Shown piece after piece: positions 34,976 through 44,054 of a stretch of 64,000 nucleotides of DNA. Position numbers and translations under genes: made by a program. The notes under the pieces are model-generated. The model ran no database searches. It saw only the letters and a program-made list of their open reading frames with translations, and was not told where the DNA came from. Each line of letters begins with the position of its first letter. Within the stretch, counting starts at the first letter, position 1. Source of the stretch: an uncultured Alistipes sp. (GTDB taxonomy: Bacteria > Bacteroidota > Bacteroidia > Bacteroidales > Rikenellaceae); contig CAAGGR010000129.1 of NCBI GenBank assembly GCA_900769445.1, positions 1-64,000 on the forward strand, written 5' to 3'.

Positions 34976-35119
34976 TTATCCAAGAATAATTTCATCATCA
35001 TCCTCTTCGTATTCGGGAAGTTGTCCGGTACTGCCTACGAAGCCTTGTTCTACAACTATGTAAAGCACCTCGATTTCGGGGGCAAGGTAGCACCTCGGTT
35101 CAATTTTTTCCATACGCAT
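34976..35119 (-). CDS. Small peptide B (module leader), 47 aa
   Basis: Starts MRMEKIEPRC at 35119 (or ATG at 35113). Core CYLAPEIEVLYIVVEQGFVGS, acidic tail EYEEDDDEIILG. It aligns with peptides A and C over Y-x-A-P-x2-x-V/L...V-E-x-G-F-x2-S. No signal peptide. Directly upstream of the LRR lipoprotein. Confidence 0.72.
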   Translation of the reverse strand: MRMEKIEPRCYLAPEIEVLYIVVEQGFVGSTGQLPEYEEDDDEIILG

Positions 35120-35730
35120 TTATGTTTTGAGTTAATATAATCTTTGCTCAAAACCATACGCTCCTCTATGGTGGGTTATGTATTAAAATAAGAAAGTGTG
35201 GAGCTGACCTTCGTTTATCTATACAGAGGCTCTGACAAAACCCGAAACGAATAAACGATACAAGACCCCACACTTGGATAGTATGGGATAGATACGCCGA
35301 ACGCGTATAGCCACATAACTATACAAGAAATGAGTGTTGTCTTTATCCTCGTTTCGTTGAAAACTGTCAGATTTTCTGTATAAGGATAAAAGCGAAAACA
35401 CTTTCATCAAATATGTAATACCGAGGGTATAACGCCCACGACACTGCGAATTTAATAAATATTTCGCAAATGACAACACTATTTTGGGGTCTTGCTTGGA
35501 TAAAATAGAAAAATCACCTCTTGCCTATCCGCAAAAGGTGATAAATAAAAGGTACTATTATTTACGCTTAATTTAGACTACATAGAGGACTACACAGGAA
35601 ACGTAAAAACATAGTATAAGTTGTCATGCACAAAAAGTCGTTTCACAATCTAACGACCTAACAGATTGTAAATAAATAAATTCGGCGGTGAAAATTAATT
35701 CACCGCCGATGAAGGACAATCCGATGCGGG
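35120..35730. other. 611-bp gene-poor leader region with possible RNA structure
   Basis: No convincing gene. AAGTGTGG (about 35185) can pair with CCACACTT (about 35269) around an inner TCGTTTAT / ATAAACGA stem and CAGAG-G-CTCTG. AAGACCCCA (35261) and TGGGGTCTT (35485) pair at long range. AGACTACATAGAGG (35574) repeats a copy at 33077 in the same orientation. A CGGCGGTGAA / TTCACCGCCG hairpin lies at 35683-35708. Confidence 0.4.
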
Positions 35731-35745
35731 GTCCCACAATTTTAT
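35731..35745 (-). repeat. Right 15-bp inverted repeat of the 2.77-kb segment
   Basis: GTCCCACAATTTTAT, reverse complement of 32980-32994. No clear target duplication outside the repeats. Confidence 0.6.
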
Positions 35746-35864
35746 AATGAGGAATGAGTAGTGAGGAATTAGTAATAGTTAAAAGGGGCAAAAGTGGCCA
35801 AAGAGGCAGAAAGGGGATGGTGGGGAGTCTGGGGAAACTATAACTTTAAGAGCTCCACGACCGC
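35746..35864. repeat. S4 intergenic repeat stretch
   Basis: AATGAGTAGTGAGGAATTAGTAATAGTTAAAAGGGG, the same make-up as S1-S3 in the convergent regions, followed by purine-rich sequence. No gene. Confidence 0.55.
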
Positions 35865-35990
35865 ATTTGTTGTCAAAAGGTGTCAGATGTGGTCTCGATA
35901 AAGAGAAAGCCCGGATGGGACATACTTAGCGTATTTCCCATTCGGGCTTTAGATTGAGAGGCCGCAGATGTGCCCCTTTTCACAACAAAG
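35865..35990 (-). repeat. Nested palindromic element E7
   Basis: Outer arms ATTTGTTGTCAAAAGG / CCTTTTCACAACAAAG: both arms changed C to G / G to C together relative to E5. Minus-strand tip AUAC-GCUAA-GUAU. One base before the nqrF TAG. Confidence 0.88.
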
Positions 35991-35991
35991 G

Positions 35992-37254
35992 CTATGCGCC
36001 GAAGTTATCAAATAGAATATTCTCCGCTGGCACTCCAAGACCGTCAAGTAGGTTTACTACAGACTGGGCCATCATTGGAGGTCCACACATTAGGTAGATG
36101 ATACCCTCTGGCTCGTCGTGGTTCTTGAGATATGTCTCGTAAAGAACGTTGTGTACGAAGCCTGCTACGTAAGGTACACCTGCCTCATCTGCAACTGGAT
36201 CTGGACGATCGAGTGCAAGGTGGAACTTGAAGTTAGGGAACTCCTTCTCAATCTGGTAGTAATCATCGAGGTAGAAGGCCTCCTTAAGTGAACGAGCACC
36301 GTAGAAGAAGTTTACCTTGCGACCAGTCTTAAGAGTCTTGAAGAGGTGCATGATATGTGAACGCATAGGCGCCATACCTGCACCGCCACCGATGAATACA
36401 AGCTCCTGATCATCAGAGAGGTTATCTGGCAAGAAGAACTCACCAAATGGGCCTGACATGATAATCTTATCGCCTGGCTTGAGTGAGTAGATATATGATG
36501 AACATACACCAGGATTTACATCCATAAAGCCACCCTTAGCGCGGTCGAATGGAGGTGTTGCGATACGAACATTAAGCTTGATGATATCGCCCTCTGCAGG
36601 ATATGTAGCGCAAGAGTATGCACGTACCTGTGGCTCTGGGTTAACCATCTTAAGATTGAAGACACCCATCTTCTCCCAATCCTCGCGGTACTCTGGATCA
36701 ACGTCAATATCCTTATAATCAACAGTGATTGCAGGAACGTCAATCTGGATGTAACCACCAGAACGGAAGTTTAGATGCTCACCCTCAGGAAGCTTAACAA
36801 CGAACTCCTTGATGAATGTTGCAACGTTGTTGTTAGATACAACCTCGCACTCCCACTTCTTGATGCTAAGAACTGATGCAGGAACCTTGATTGCGATATC
36901 CTCCTTAACCTTAACCTGGCAGCCAAGACGCCAGCCCTCGTTAATCTCGCGACGATTGAAGAAACCGCGCTCAGTAGGAAGAATCTCACCACCACCAGAT
37001 ACTACCTGGCACTTGCACTGACCACAAGCACCCTTACCACCACAAGCTGATGGAAGGAAGATGCCCTGCTCAGAGAGTGTGTTAAGAAGTGTAGAGCCAG
37101 ACTCTACCTCCAAAACCTTATCGCCACCGTTAATATCAATCTTAACAGCACCTGAAGATGTGAGTTTTGCCTTCGCAAAGAGTAGCAGCGCCACCAAAAG
37201 GAGGGTTACTGCAAGAAAGGCAACAATTGCCCATAAAATAACATTGAATTCCAT
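35992..37254 (-). CDS. nqrF: Na+-translocating NADH:quinone reductase subunit F
   Basis: 420 aa. One N-terminal membrane helix (~5-27). 2Fe-2S ferredoxin domain with CGGKGACGQCKC. FAD-binding region RAYSCATYP; NADH-binding FIGGGAGMAPMRSHI and MCGPPMM. It takes electrons from NADH and is the entry site of the complex. Last gene of the nqrABCDEF operon. Confidence 0.96.
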   Translation of the reverse strand: MEFNVILWAIVAFLAVTLLLVALLLFAKAKLTSSGAVKIDINGGDKVLEVESGSTLLNTLSEQGIFLPSACGGKGACGQCKCQVVSGGGEILPTERGFFNRREINEGWRLGCQVKVKEDIAIKVPASVLSIKKWECEVVSNNNVATFIKEFVVKLPEGEHLNFRSGGYIQIDVPAITVDYKDIDVDPEYREDWEKMGVFNLKMVNPEPQVRAYSCATYPAEGDIIKLNVRIATPPFDRAKGGFMDVNPGVCSSYIYSLKPGDKIIMSGPFGEFFLPDNLSDDQELVFIGGGAGMAPMRSHIMHLFKTLKTGRKVNFFYGARSLKEAFYLDDYYQIEKEFPNFKFHLALDRPDPVADEAGVPYVAGFVHNVLYETYLKNHDEPEGIIYLMCGPPMMAQSVVNLLDGLGVPAENILFDNFGA

Positions 37255-37275
37255 ATTCTTACTCTTATTAAAGGG

Positions 37276-37875
37276 TTACAACTGAATACCTGAGAAAATC
37301 ATAAATGCCATACCCATCAAACCTGTGATGATGAATGCGATACCTGGACCCTTCATCGCAGCAGGAACGTGTGAGTACTCAATCTTCTCGCGAATAGCAG
37401 CCATCATAACGATAGCCAACCACCAACCAATACCAGAGCCAAGACCGTAAACGATAGAGTCGCCTACAGAGTTAATCTCAGTGCCTACCATCTGCTGCAT
37501 AAACAACGAGCCACCCATGATGGCACAGTTCACAGCGATAAGTGGCAAGAAGATACCAAGGCTATTGTACAACGATGGTGAGAACTTCTCAACAACCATC
37601 TCTACCAACTGCACAAACGCAGCAATAACGGCAATAAACAAGATGAATGACAAGAAGCCAAGATCAACACCCTCTGCCAATGCGTTTGGAGCCAATACAT
37701 ACTGGTTAAGAAGGTAGTTCAAAGGCACGGTCATAAGCTGTACGAAGGTAACAGCAGCACCCAAGCCAATAGCGGTCTTTACGCTCTTCGAAACGGCAAT
37801 GTATGAACACATACCGAAGAAGTATGCGAAGACCATATTCTCGATAAATACCGAATTGATAAACAAATTTAACAT
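37276..37875 (-). CDS. nqrE: Na+-NQR subunit E
   Basis: 199 aa, six hydrophobic helices: NSVFIENMVFAYFFGMCSYIAVSKSVKTA near the start and VFLPLIAVNCAIMGGSLFM-like central helix. Inner-membrane subunit that, with NqrD, carries a Fe centre and takes part in Na+ translocation. 11 bp from nqrD. Confidence 0.95.
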   Translation of the reverse strand: MLNLFINSVFIENMVFAYFFGMCSYIAVSKSVKTAIGLGAAVTFVQLMTVPLNYLLNQYVLAPNALAEGVDLGFLSFILFIAVIAAFVQLVEMVVEKFSPSLYNSLGIFLPLIAVNCAIMGGSLFMQQMVGTEINSVGDSIVYGLGSGIGWWLAIVMMAAIREKIEYSHVPAAMKGPGIAFIITGLMGMAFMIFSGIQL

Positions 37876-37886
37876 ACGCTACCCTC

Positions 37887-38486
37887 CTATTTTTCCTGTA
37901 AATCCTTATTAAGTGTACGGTGTACCCAGATGATACAGCCAATGATGATAAGAGCCATTGGTGGGAAGAGCATCAAGGCGTTAGGTGTGTACCAATCACC
38001 AAGGATTGTGATACCGAACAACTCGCCCGAGCCGAACAACTCACGGAAGAAGGCTACCAATACCAAGATAAAGGCATAACCCAAACCGTTAGCAACACCA
38101 TCAACAAATGAGTCCCAAGGCTTGTTACCCAAAGCAAAAGCCTCAACACGACCCATCACAATACAGTTGGTGATAATCAAACCAACATATACCGATAGCT
38201 GCTTAGATACATCATACATATACGCGCGTAGGAACTGGTCTACAACAATTACCAAAGTTGCAATAACCACCAACTGCACGATGATACGAATACGTGATGG
38301 AATACCTGTACGCAAAAGCGACATTATAAGGTTAGAGAAGGCACAAACAAATGTTACAGAGAGACCCATAACGAATGCTGGCTCCAACTTTACTGTTACC
38401 GCCAACGCAGAGCAGATACCCAAGATCTGAACGATAACAGGGTTATTTGCTGCCAAAGGATTTGTAAAATTCTTGCTTAGTTTCAT
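37887..38486 (-). CDS. nqrD: Na+-NQR subunit D
   Basis: 199 aa, six helices. LAANNPVIVQILGICSALAVT at the start and VGLIITNCIVMGRVEAFA in the middle are typical of NqrD/RnfE proteins. The neighbourhood (A-F all present, with a ferredoxin-reductase NqrF) identifies this as NQR and not RNF. Confidence 0.95.
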   Translation of the reverse strand: MKLSKNFTNPLAANNPVIVQILGICSALAVTVKLEPAFVMGLSVTFVCAFSNLIMSLLRTGIPSRIRIIVQLVVIATLVIVVDQFLRAYMYDVSKQLSVYVGLIITNCIVMGRVEAFALGNKPWDSFVDGVANGLGYAFILVLVAFFRELFGSGELFGITILGDWYTPNALMLFPPMALIIIGCIIWVHRTLNKDLQEK

Positions 38487-38489
38487 AGT

Positions 38490-39236
38490 TTACTCCTCCT
38501 CATTATTAAGTTCAACATTACTCTCCTCGCAGCACTCCTCAGCTACCTCCGTAGCGTTCAAGAATGACTCATACTTACCGATTGAAGTCTGCAACATAGC
38601 ATTAACACCGTCGCAAGTCTTAGTACCACCAGTGATAGCATCTACCTGATACTCGTTCTGAGCGCCACCCTTCTGCATACGAACTGCGAACTCGCCCTCA
38701 GCATTGTAGAGCTTCTTGCCCTCGAATGCTGTCTGAACTGCTGCAGATGCAATCTCAGCACCAAGACCTGGGGTCTCGCCAGCGTGGTCCATAACGATAC
38801 CTGTAATCATAACATTATCCTCAGTCTGCTGCAAAGATACATAGCCCCAGATATCGCCCCAAAGACCCTTACCTACGATAGGCAAAACGAACTTGGTAAC
38901 ACCATCCTTCTCCAACTTAAAGATTGGAAGGGCATCAGTAGCCTCAGACAAAGCCTTACGGTTGCCAAGAATATCGAATACGGCTGCAACATCCTGTGCC
39001 TCAGTAACAGCTGTAAACTCACCACCGTTAATACGGCCAATGGTTACTACATCATCGAAGTTCAACTCTGCCTCACCAAAAGCCTTCATAATAGACACCT
39101 TCTGCTCATTAAGCACATTTGCATCCTGCATAGGCTTAAGGCTTGTAGCCAAGAATGCAAGCAAGGCACCTACGATCACCACCATTACAACGGTATAGGT
39201 GATGATATATGCGTTTGAATTTTTATTAATTGCCAT
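38490..39236 (-). CDS. nqrC: Na+-NQR subunit C
   Basis: 248 aa. One N-terminal helix, then a periplasmic FMN-binding domain. The flavinylation segment reads DAITGGTKTCDGVNAM; the Thr after GG is the expected covalent FMN site. The C terminus carries an acidic, Cys-containing tail (EVAEECCEESNVELNNEEE) not needed by the family. Confidence 0.94.
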   Translation of the reverse strand: MAINKNSNAYIITYTVVMVVIVGALLAFLATSLKPMQDANVLNEQKVSIMKAFGEAELNFDDVVTIGRINGGEFTAVTEAQDVAAVFDILGNRKALSEATDALPIFKLEKDGVTKFVLPIVGKGLWGDIWGYVSLQQTEDNVMITGIVMDHAGETPGLGAEIASAAVQTAFEGKKLYNAEGEFAVRMQKGGAQNEYQVDAITGGTKTCDGVNAMLQTSIGKYESFLNATEVAEECCEESNVELNNEEE

Positions 39237-39246
39237 AGTTTCTCGC

Positions 39247-40350
39247 TTATTTTACATTCTTAATTAGCTTCTTACGACGAGCAATGTTGCGCTCAACAAC
39301 GAAGTAGTCGATAAGTGGTGCCAACGCATTCATAAAGAGGATTGAAAGCATCATACCCTCTGGATATGCAGGGTTGATAACACGGATAAGGATTGCCAAA
39401 GCACCAACCATGAAACCATAAATCCACTTACCAGTGTTTGTCTGAGCAGATGTTACTGGGTCAGTAGCCATAAATACAGCACCGAATGCAAAACCACCAA
39501 CCAACAAGTGGTAGTATGCTGGGAACTCTGTCAAGCCTACAGCATCGAACAAGTAGCCGAATGCCAAACCACCAACAAATACTGACAACATAATACGCCA
39601 TGAGGCAACACCTGTAAAGAGCAAAATCACAGCACCAATCAAGATAGCCGCTGTAGATGTCTCACCCATAGAGCCAGGGATTAGACCAATGAAGGCATCA
39701 AGTGCGCTCCACTGCATAGCACCTGTAGAACCAAGCTGCTCCAAAGCTGTAGCACCAGTAGCACCATCAGCATACCATACAGCCTCACCAGACATCTGTG
39801 GAGTGTAGGCGAAGAATGCAAAGGCACGAGCCAACAACGCTGGGTTGAAGACGTTCATACCTGTACCACCAAATACCTCCTTACCGATGATTACAGCAAA
39901 TGCTGTCGAAAGAGCAACAATCCACAATGGCACCGATACTGGCATAACCATAGGGATAAGCAAACCTGTTACAAGGAAACCCTCGTTGATCTCATGCTTA
40001 CGCTTCTGTGCAAAGGTGAACTCTATTGCAAGACCAGTAACATAAGATACGATGATCATTGGCAACATCTTGAGGAAACCATACCAGAACGCAGGGAGAA
40101 TACCCTCAACGCCAGCCTGGTAACCGATGTTGTACATACCCATCAACATCGCAGGGATAAGAGCCAACACCACAACGATCATAACGCGCTTAATATCGTT
40201 ACAGTCGCGGATGTGAGCACCCTTAGAGGTTGTTGTGTTAGGAACAAAAAGGAATGTCTCGAAGCCCTCGAATGTCGAGTGCAAGAAACCGAGCTTACCA
40301 CCCTCAGAGAAGGTAGGCTTAATCTTATCTACAAATTGACGCAATCCCAT
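39247..40350 (-). CDS. nqrB: Na+-NQR subunit B
   Basis: 367 aa, shorter than the ~415 aa of Vibrio NqrB. About 9-10 helices. GATGATAL near residue 193 contains the expected covalent FMN Thr; GTGMNVFNPALLARAF and FMATDPVTSAQT are conserved. It carries FMN and, in Vibrio, forms the Na+ path. Confidence 0.95.
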   Translation of the reverse strand: MGLRQFVDKIKPTFSEGGKLGFLHSTFEGFETFLFVPNTTTSKGAHIRDCNDIKRVMIVVVLALIPAMLMGMYNIGYQAGVEGILPAFWYGFLKMLPMIIVSYVTGLAIEFTFAQKRKHEINEGFLVTGLLIPMVMPVSVPLWIVALSTAFAVIIGKEVFGGTGMNVFNPALLARAFAFFAYTPQMSGEAVWYADGATGATALEQLGSTGAMQWSALDAFIGLIPGSMGETSTAAILIGAVILLFTGVASWRIMLSVFVGGLAFGYLFDAVGLTEFPAYYHLLVGGFAFGAVFMATDPVTSAQTNTGKWIYGFMVGALAILIRVINPAYPEGMMLSILFMNALAPLIDYFVVERNIARRKKLIKNVK

Positions 40351-40353
40351 AGT

Positions 40354-41691
40354 TTAGCTCTCCTTAATCATTAGGTTAATACCATCACGCAAAATCTGCT
40401 GCATCTCGATCTTTGAAGGATCAACAAACTCGCAGAGCGCCAAATCCTCTGGCAACAACTCGTAAATACCGAGGTTCTCCATCTTGTCAAGGTCCTTAAC
40501 AAGGCAAGCCTTCAACAAGTATGAAACGTATACATCCATTGGCAAGTAGTTCTCGTAGAGACCAGTAACCACGAATGGACGCTCGCCACCGTTAAGGTTA
40601 GTATCGAGCTTATACTCCTTCTTAGGGCATAGCCAAGAGAAGTATGCGCGAGATACTGAGAAGCGGTGGAAACGTGGCATTGCCCAACCAAGCAACTCGT
40701 AAACATTACCCTCAGGGATAAGGCTCAACATATTTGCATTAGCCGAGATATAACCATCAGCCGCAGTTGTAGTACCTGTAAGAACATCTCCAGAAATAAC
40801 ACGAACATTCTCACCGACCTTGCCTACGATAGACTCTACCGCAGCACCAGAGATGATGCGCTTGTAGCATGGCTTCTCAGCCTCGCTACCAGCCACAGCG
40901 ATAACCTTTGTCATATCGAGCTTACCAGTCATAGCAAAGCGACCGATAAGAGCTACATCCTGAATGTTCACAGTCCACACGATATCGCCCTTAGCGATGC
41001 GGTCGATGTGGTGAATCTGAACACCTACGTTACCCACAGGGTGCTTACCTGAGAATGTGTGGTACTCTACGCCCTTAACCTCTGCCATGTAACCCTCGTT
41101 GCCCTTGCGAGCAGATAGGTGTACCTTGCCATCAGTAAGACGTGCCAACACTGCCAAACCTGCCTCTACTGCAGCCTTCTCCGATGCCAACACGAAGTTG
41201 TAGTCTGGAGCAAGAGGTGCAGAGTCGAACGCTGAAACAAAGATTGCCTTAGGTGTAGCATCTGGGTTAGCGATTACGCCATAAGGGCGCTCTACGATAC
41301 GAGTCCAAAGACCCGACTCAAGAAGCATCTCGACAACCTCAGAACGATCAGCCTTAGCAGCATCTACCACCTTAAGCTCCTTAGACACCTGTGTCTGGTC
41401 AGGCTCAATAGCAACATTAAGAAGTTTACGCTTCTCACCACGGTTGATTGCAGAAACAACACCGCTTACAGGTGAGGTAAAGAGAATACGTGGGTTGTTC
41501 TTATCGAAGAACAACGCAGTACCTGCCTCGACCTTGTCGCCAACCTTAACCAACAGCTTAGGTGTAACGTTCTCATAATCAAGCGGACTAACAGCATACG
41601 ACTTAGCCAATGGAGCATTCTCCACCTTAGCCTCTGCCTTGCCTACAAGCTTGATGTCGAGACCTTTACATAATTTAATGTTTTTCGACAT
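40354..41691 (-). CDS. nqrA: Na+-NQR subunit A
   Basis: 445 aa, cytosolic subunit without membrane helices. KLCKGLDIKLVGKAE start, ALFFDKNNPRILFTSPVSGVVSAINRG and GKHPVGNVGVQIHHIDRI are typical. First gene of the operon; gaps of 2-21 bp follow. No exact TAnnTTTG box was found in the 250 bases upstream (nearest TATCTTCG near 41794). Confidence 0.95.
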   Translation of the reverse strand: MSKNIKLCKGLDIKLVGKAEAKVENAPLAKSYAVSPLDYENVTPKLLVKVGDKVEAGTALFFDKNNPRILFTSPVSGVVSAINRGEKRKLLNVAIEPDQTQVSKELKVVDAAKADRSEVVEMLLESGLWTRIVERPYGVIANPDATPKAIFVSAFDSAPLAPDYNFVLASEKAAVEAGLAVLARLTDGKVHLSARKGNEGYMAEVKGVEYHTFSGKHPVGNVGVQIHHIDRIAKGDIVWTVNIQDVALIGRFAMTGKLDMTKVIAVAGSEAEKPCYKRIISGAAVESIVGKVGENVRVISGDVLTGTTTAADGYISANANMLSLIPEGNVYELLGWAMPRFHRFSVSRAYFSWLCPKKEYKLDTNLNGGERPFVVTGLYENYLPMDVYVSYLLKACLVKDLDKMENLGIYELLPEDLALCEFVDPSKIEMQQILRDGINLMIKES

Positions 41692-41894
41692 AAAAACTGT
41701 TTGTTAGAATAATTTAATAGTTTTATTTTGTGTATCTAAAGTTCTGTGAACCAATTGCAATACCCATATATACATTAAAATGCGCACGAAGATACGACAT
41801 TTTTTCGAAACGACCAATCATTTTCATAAATATCTACTCTTGCATACGATAATTGCCCACCTGGCAGGACTAACAATTGGGTACCTCTCCACAC

Positions 41895-41927
41895 AAAAAG
41901 GGTTGCCCACACGCGTGAACAACCCCT
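41895..41927 (-). terminator. Intrinsic terminator of the 171-aa outer-membrane gene
   Basis: On the minus strand GGGTTG, 13-base loop, CAACCC then TTTTT, about 25 bases after the stop at 41951. Confidence 0.75.
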
Positions 41928-41950
41928 ATATTATGAGCGGTTATTGGCTC

Positions 41951-42466
41951 TTATCTTAAATCGAGAGTGAAGCCAAACGACGCATATAGACAGAGTTTAT
42001 TAGGCCCATATGATCTCTGTGCATCAAGATATCTTAGACCTACAGCCACCTGCACATTCTCGAACGTATCTTTTAGACAGATATCGTATGCCATAGCACC
42101 TTGCCAGTCGTTCTTACCTAGGGTCGATTGTATGTTGGCAACCACCGAAAACTCCGACACCTTACCCTTATGAAACTTATACTCGCCTCCAAGACCCAAA
42201 TATAACATTTCGCTGTATGTCTTGAACTTAGTATTCATAGCCTGACTCGTTGTGATTGGAACGTACAACGCCCACTTATCATTAAAGTGGTAGCCATATA
42301 TAAGTTCAACATCGTTAAATGCAAATGCATCCTCCGAGTCAAGTATATTTGCATTACCCGACTTTGCAACACCTGATAGAGAGAAATAAGAATCACTCTT
42401 CTGCGCCATTGCCATAGTTGAGACTGATAGCAACACAACCAACATAAGTAATCGTCTCATAATCAT
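41951..42466 (-). CDS. Small outer-membrane beta-barrel-like protein
   Basis: 171 aa. Signal peptide (...TMAMAQ). Alternating-residue strands (ELIYGYHFNDKWALYVPIT, LYLGLGGEYKFHKG, CLYASFGFTLDLR with terminal aromatic pattern) point to an 8-strand OmpW/OmpX-like barrel. No specific family recognised. Starts at ATG 42466 or 42460. It follows another barrel gene of similar size by 63 bp. Confidence 0.6.
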   Translation of the reverse strand: MIMRRLLMLVVLLSVSTMAMAQKSDSYFSLSGVAKSGNANILDSEDAFAFNDVELIYGYHFNDKWALYVPITTSQAMNTKFKTYSEMLYLGLGGEYKFHKGKVSEFSVVANIQSTLGKNDWQGAMAYDICLKDTFENVQVAVGLRYLDAQRSYGPNKLCLYASFGFTLDLR

Positions 42467-42529
42467 ATAGTTTTAAGATTGATTATTAGCATCAGTAATA
42501 CATCCCACCATATTGACTACTAAATAGCC

Positions 42530-43075
42530 CTAAAAGTTCAGCGCGACACCTACAGATAGAGTCTGTACAAGTGCAATCGCATTAGTGTCTACTTCGAGTA
42601 AGTCATCATCTATACTTGGAATGTAAAGCTTCACATCTGTAGGATATAGATTCATTCCATAGCGTAGAAAAAATGAGAATCGATTGATGTTGACACCGAT
42701 AGATGGCGATATATATGCTCCTGTAGATAGCTTATCCGTAATACTAAAACCCGTTCTCAATGATATATATGGCGACTTTGAGCTATCAAGCAACGAGTAT
42801 TTAGCCTCCATAAAGAATGGAACAGATATAAGATGATGAACAGCTTTCAAGTCGCAATAAAAACCCGCACCCAGACCCATTGACACACCCTTGCCGAGAT
42901 GGCATCCATGTGTTGTGCTAATGCCAACCTCCCCTCCAGGGAATAATGCACCTCCTAAGATCTCCACATTTCCCCAATATCCCACATCGCTATAGCTATA
43001 CTCCCTACTTTGTGCATCTGCGCTATAACAAATAGCAAACAATGCAACAATACAAATAATATGTCTTTTACCCAT
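42530..43075 (-). CDS. Outer-membrane beta-barrel-like protein
   Basis: 181 aa. Signal peptide (...ICYSADAQ), strand-rich, VEILGGALFPGGEVGIST, SIGVNINRFSFFLRYGMNLY and a terminal TLSVGVALNF. Barrel of unknown role. A TAACTTTG box lies on the minus strand at 43142-43135, about 60 bases upstream, so it probably starts a transcript with the 171-aa gene. Confidence 0.6.
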   Translation of the reverse strand: MGKRHIICIVALFAICYSADAQSREYSYSDVGYWGNVEILGGALFPGGEVGISTTHGCHLGKGVSMGLGAGFYCDLKAVHHLISVPFFMEAKYSLLDSSKSPYISLRTGFSITDKLSTGAYISPSIGVNINRFSFFLRYGMNLYPTDVKLYIPSIDDDLLEVDTNAIALVQTLSVGVALNF

Positions 43076-43203
43076 AATAGTTTAAATTTACAGCATAACG
43101 ATAAAGCCAAATCAAGCGATTAGTTTTGTTACCACAAAGTTAAACTTTTATATCCAACTTTCCAAATAAAATAGGCAAATACTTATATTCACAGTCTTTG
43201 ATA

Positions 43204-43686
43204 CTAATGTGTATTATTGTAATTTACCTCAAAGACCCATACCAACATAGATTCTATATTATTGAATGAATAGTATTCTAAGTACTCAGGATAATGTAAT
43301 TGGTAAAAACTCCAATTTTGCTCATTGAATATACTATATTCATCAACCAGTGCATTGTCAACACGCCACCCTTGCAACGCATTATCTTCAATATCATAAA
43401 GAGTAACCTCTTTTACTTCATGAAATTCTTCAAAAAGAGGAATTTCATTATCTGCCCACGTCCGAGTAGCACCATATACAAGGATAGAATCGCCAGGCTC
43501 TATTATTTTGGGCTCTACCGAATAAACAGGAGTATATCTAACCATTTTAGGATGACATATTTTCAATGAGACATCCGATGTGTTTTTCACATACCAGCGT
43601 GCAACGTATTTTGTCTCATGCTCAATAGGATCACAAGCACTAAGCATAAACAGCGCAATAAACCCAATTACAAATAGCTTTTTCAT
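43204..43686 (-). CDS. Small lipoprotein of unknown function
   Basis: 160 aa. Lipobox LSAC (Cys about 18). Beta-rich YVARWYVKNTSDVSLKICHPKMV, then an acidic second half. No family recognised. A TATCTTTG box on the minus strand at 43828-43821 lies 135 bases upstream. Confidence 0.65.
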   Translation of the reverse strand: MKKLFVIGFIALFMLSACDPIEHETKYVARWYVKNTSDVSLKICHPKMVRYTPVYSVEPKIIEPGDSILVYGATRTWADNEIPLFEEFHEVKEVTLYDIEDNALQGWRVDNALVDEYSIFNEQNWSFYQLHYPEYLEYYSFNNIESMLVWVFEVNYNNTH

Positions 43687-44041
43687 AACTTATTCACATA
43701 TCATTGCTTTGGGTAATTAACTCAAAATTTCATTAAATACCACTTGTTATTGCCAAGGTAGAGATAATTTTACGAGTTTTCATATTAGCTATGTATATAT
43801 GTTTATTCCCCTTGCTATTGCAAAGATATATTTTTATTGTCAATTTTCCAAGAAAAATAATTATAAATCCCCCTATAAAAACACATACCTGATAATCAAG
43901 ATATTATAACACCGTCAATTCAATATATAATAGGATTACTTTATTAATCACAGACGAATTTTAGCCCACATGTATAACATATTAAGTGAAAGCTATATTT
44001 AGAAAAAGAGGTATCAAACCACACTATTTCAAAAATTTTAG
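43687..44041. other. AT-rich divergent intergenic region
   Basis: About 355 bp between the lipoprotein and the tatD-like gene. Holds a minus-strand -7 box (43828-43821). Otherwise nothing that I can see: no repeats, no small coding frame with support. Confidence 0.5.
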
Positions 44042-44049
44042 TAACTTTG
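44042..44049 (+). promoter_or_regulatory. -7 element just before the tatD-like gene
   Basis: TAACTTTG, ending 5 bases before the GTG at 44055. If used, the mRNA is almost leaderless or starts from the TTG at 44067. Confidence 0.45.
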
Positions 44050-44054
44050 TAGTC

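Noticed and set aside
35219..35479. 86-aa minus-strand open frame in the leader region
   Set aside because: Poor composition, no start context, overlaps inverted repeats; not supported as a gene.
36000..41691. RNF complex instead of NQR
   Set aside because: NqrA and an NqrF with ferredoxin plus FAD/NADH domains are present; no RnfB/RnfC-type iron-sulfur subunits.
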